In this document: positions 39,817-41,101 of the stretch, one piece after another
Numbering within the stretch: the first letter of the stretch is position 1
Layout of the letters: each line of letters begins with the position of its first letter
Assembly: GCA_028291545.1 (NCBI GenBank)
Contig: JAQGHR010000136.1
Coordinates: forward strand, 1 to 41,101
Origin: Planctomycetota bacterium
GTDB lineage: Bacteria > Planctomycetota > Planctomycetia > Isosphaerales > Isosphaeraceae
Direction of reading: 5' to 3'
Length of the DNA: 41,101 nucleotides
Program-made: the position numbers and the translations under genes
Notes under the pieces: model-generated
The model's database searches: none
What the model was told of the DNA's origin: nothing
What the model saw: the letters and a program-made list of their open reading frames with translations, nothing else

Positions 39817-40998
39817 CTACATATCCAGAAACGGCACCGGCAGCAGGAAGGCATGCTGTTCGTAAAGGCTGCCGACGCCCGCCCACGAGGTGTACTGGGA
39901 GAAGAAAACGACCATGACATAAAGGACCGCGACCGGGATGATCGCCAGCCGCCCGAGGACGCGGAACAGCCAGTGTCGCGGGCGTTCCCGGCGCAGGGAG
40001 CGGGCATAGGCCCAGCCGGTGAGGAGCCGGGCCGGGGCGAGGAAGATCACGAAGACCAGGCTGGGCAGCCAGGCGGCGTCGCGGGAGATCATCTCCAGCT
40101 TGAGCAAATACAGGGGGATCGCGGCCAGGAGCATCACCATCAGCGCGAAGGCGAAGGCCCAGGGCGCGCGGCGGAAGTGGTCGCGCACGGCGCGGCGGGA
40201 GAACATGGCGGAGACCCGGCCCTCGACGGCGTAATGCACCTGCAAGAACGGCAGGAACGGCACGATCACCGCCAGCACGATGACCCCGAGCACCCCCAGC
40301 ACCGGCGCCTTCCCCCCCGCCGCGATCAGGATCGCGGGCGGGATGATCCAGGCGATCGTGCCCAGGAAGCCGACCAGGCCGACGCGGAAATAGTGCGGCA
40401 GATGCAGCGACGCGGCGAACGTCCACAGGCCGTCGCGAGCCTCCGCATAGAGGCCCCCGCGACGCAACCGGCCGATCAGCCAGAACGGGTTGCCGAACGG
40501 CCAGAGGAAGTGCCGCAACCGGCCGCCCCGGGCGCAGGCGACGAAGATGTGCAGGAGCGAAAGCACGATCACCGCCACGGTCGCCGCCCGCCATCCCCGC
40601 GCCACTGGCCCGCCCGGGTCGATCAACTCGGCCGAGCCGGCGTACGACTGCACGAACCACGCCGGCCAGAGCGACAGCCACATCCCCGCCATCATGCCCC
40701 CGGCCCGCGCCGCCCGTCGAACGCCGATCAAGCCGTCCCGCAACCGCCCCGTCCTGGCCACCCGGCCCGACGCCTCCAGCAGATACCCCAGGCTGAGGAA
40801 CTGGAGGATCGGCAGCGCCGCCAGGAACGACAGCCCCAGGATCAGCGAGGCGACCCCGAACAGCCACTCCGTCGCCGAACCGACGCCCCGCGCCACCGAT
40901 CGGACCACGCCCCACAGCGTCCGCCTCGGCGCGATCGCCGCCTCGACCGGAGCTTCGGCGACAAGGGAGAGTTCATCAAGATAGATCACGTCTTGCAT
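39817..40998 (-). CDS. DUF4013-like multi-pass membrane protein
   Basis: From the ATG at 40998 (MQDVIYLDELSLVAEA) the protein has 393 residues; an ATG at 41034 adds 12. At least six hydrophobic segments are visible: FGVASLILGLSFLAALPILQ, MMAGMWLSLWPAWFVQSY, ATVAVIVLSLLHIFVACA, VGLVGFLGTIAWIIPPAIL, LGVIVLAVIVPFLPFLQV and AIIPVAVLYVMVVFFSQYT. GYLLEASGRVARTGRLRDGL is the DUF4013-like part. The role in the membrane is unknown. It is convergent with the carboxypeptidase-regulatory-like gene (32 bp apart). Confidence 0.85.
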   Translation of the reverse strand: MQDVIYLDELSLVAEAPVEAAIAPRRTLWGVVRSVARGVGSATEWLFGVASLILGLSFLAALPILQFLSLGYLLEASGRVARTGRLRDGLIGVRRAARAGGMMAGMWLSLWPAWFVQSYAGSAELIDPGGPVARGWRAATVAVIVLSLLHIFVACARGGRLRHFLWPFGNPFWLIGRLRRGGLYAEARDGLWTFAASLHLPHYFRVGLVGFLGTIAWIIPPAILIAAGGKAPVLGVLGVIVLAVIVPFLPFLQVHYAVEGRVSAMFSRRAVRDHFRRAPWAFAFALMVMLLAAIPLYLLKLEMISRDAAWLPSLVFVIFLAPARLLTGWAYARSLRRERPRHWLFRVLGRLAIIPVAVLYVMVVFFSQYTSWAGVGSLYEQHAFLLPVPFLDM

Positions 40999-41101
40999 GC
41001 AGGGGATACTCGCGGTGCGGTTTCCGGGTTTCACGGTTTTGCGTTTCGGTTGTTGACGCCAGCCTCGCCAACGACACCGGGGCCAAGCTGCGGCTCCTGA
41101 G

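Overview
This is a high-GC window whose gene content points to a planctomycete, most likely of the Isosphaeraceae type. The evidence is a DUF1559 prepilin-like protein, two PEP-CTERM-anchored proteins, an ECF sigma factor next to a Ser/Thr kinase with a WD40-type C-terminal half, a secreted carboxypeptidase-regulatory-like protein, DUF4013, DUF4058 and Uma2 proteins, many lipoproteins, and a flagellar flhA-flhF-flhG-fliA cluster. The family-level placement is inference from this combination; there is no rRNA or other marker here to confirm it.

Layout. 1-7.1 kb holds housekeeping and repair genes: a membrane protein and priA (minus), then a small unknown, nadD, DUF4058, ada and Uma2 (plus). 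7.1-10.6 kb has a lipoprotein/DUF1559 pair (minus), a sensor-less histidine kinase (plus) and a small soluble protein (minus). 10.7-11.5 kb has a coupled pair of unknown genes whose second member carries an in-frame amber codon. 11.7-16.3 kb is the ECF sigma / kinase-WD40 pair, with two perfect hairpins upstream. 16.3-17.9 kb has an uncharacterised overlapping pair ending in a HEPN-like protein, a large palindrome, and a convergent TIM-barrel gene. 18.0-21.8 kb is one 3.8-kb gene for a secreted glycosidase-like protein. 21.9-27.0 kb is accessory: a YiiX-like cysteine hydrolase, a ParE-type toxin-antitoxin pair, a PEP-CTERM protein with a broken signal peptide, a secreted alpha/beta hydrolase, an orphan second copy of the antitoxin, a REP-like palindrome and a second PEP-CTERM protein.

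27.0-29.9 kb is the mobile-DNA hot spot. It has direct and inverted copies of a short repeat (core AAAGGGGACATTCTACTTT) abutting the C-terminal remnant of an IS110 transposase, an unrelated small gene, and an apparently intact IS110-family element with 9-bp end repeats and a roughly 200-bp GC-rich leader that could encode a bridge RNA. About 600 bp without a recognisable gene follows.

30.0-36.2 kb is the flagellar block on the plus strand: export gate FlhA, the SRP-type GTPase FlhF, a signal-peptide protein, a small lipoprotein, FlhG, and FliA. It closes with a strong stem-loop terminator. FlhG keeps the N-terminal DQAxxLR motif known to act on FlhF but has Thr in place of the P-loop lysine. 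36.3-41.0 kb returns to cell-envelope genes: small membrane proteins, a methyltransferase, a DUF6174-like lipoprotein, a secreted carboxypeptidase-regulatory-like protein, and a DUF4013 membrane protein.

No tRNA, rRNA or CRISPR array was seen. No complete new multi-gene system can be proven from sequence alone. The best candidates for something undescribed are the 10780/11046 coupled pair, the 16350/16663 HEPN-like pair, and the FlhF-FlhG module with its altered P-loop and two inserted envelope genes.
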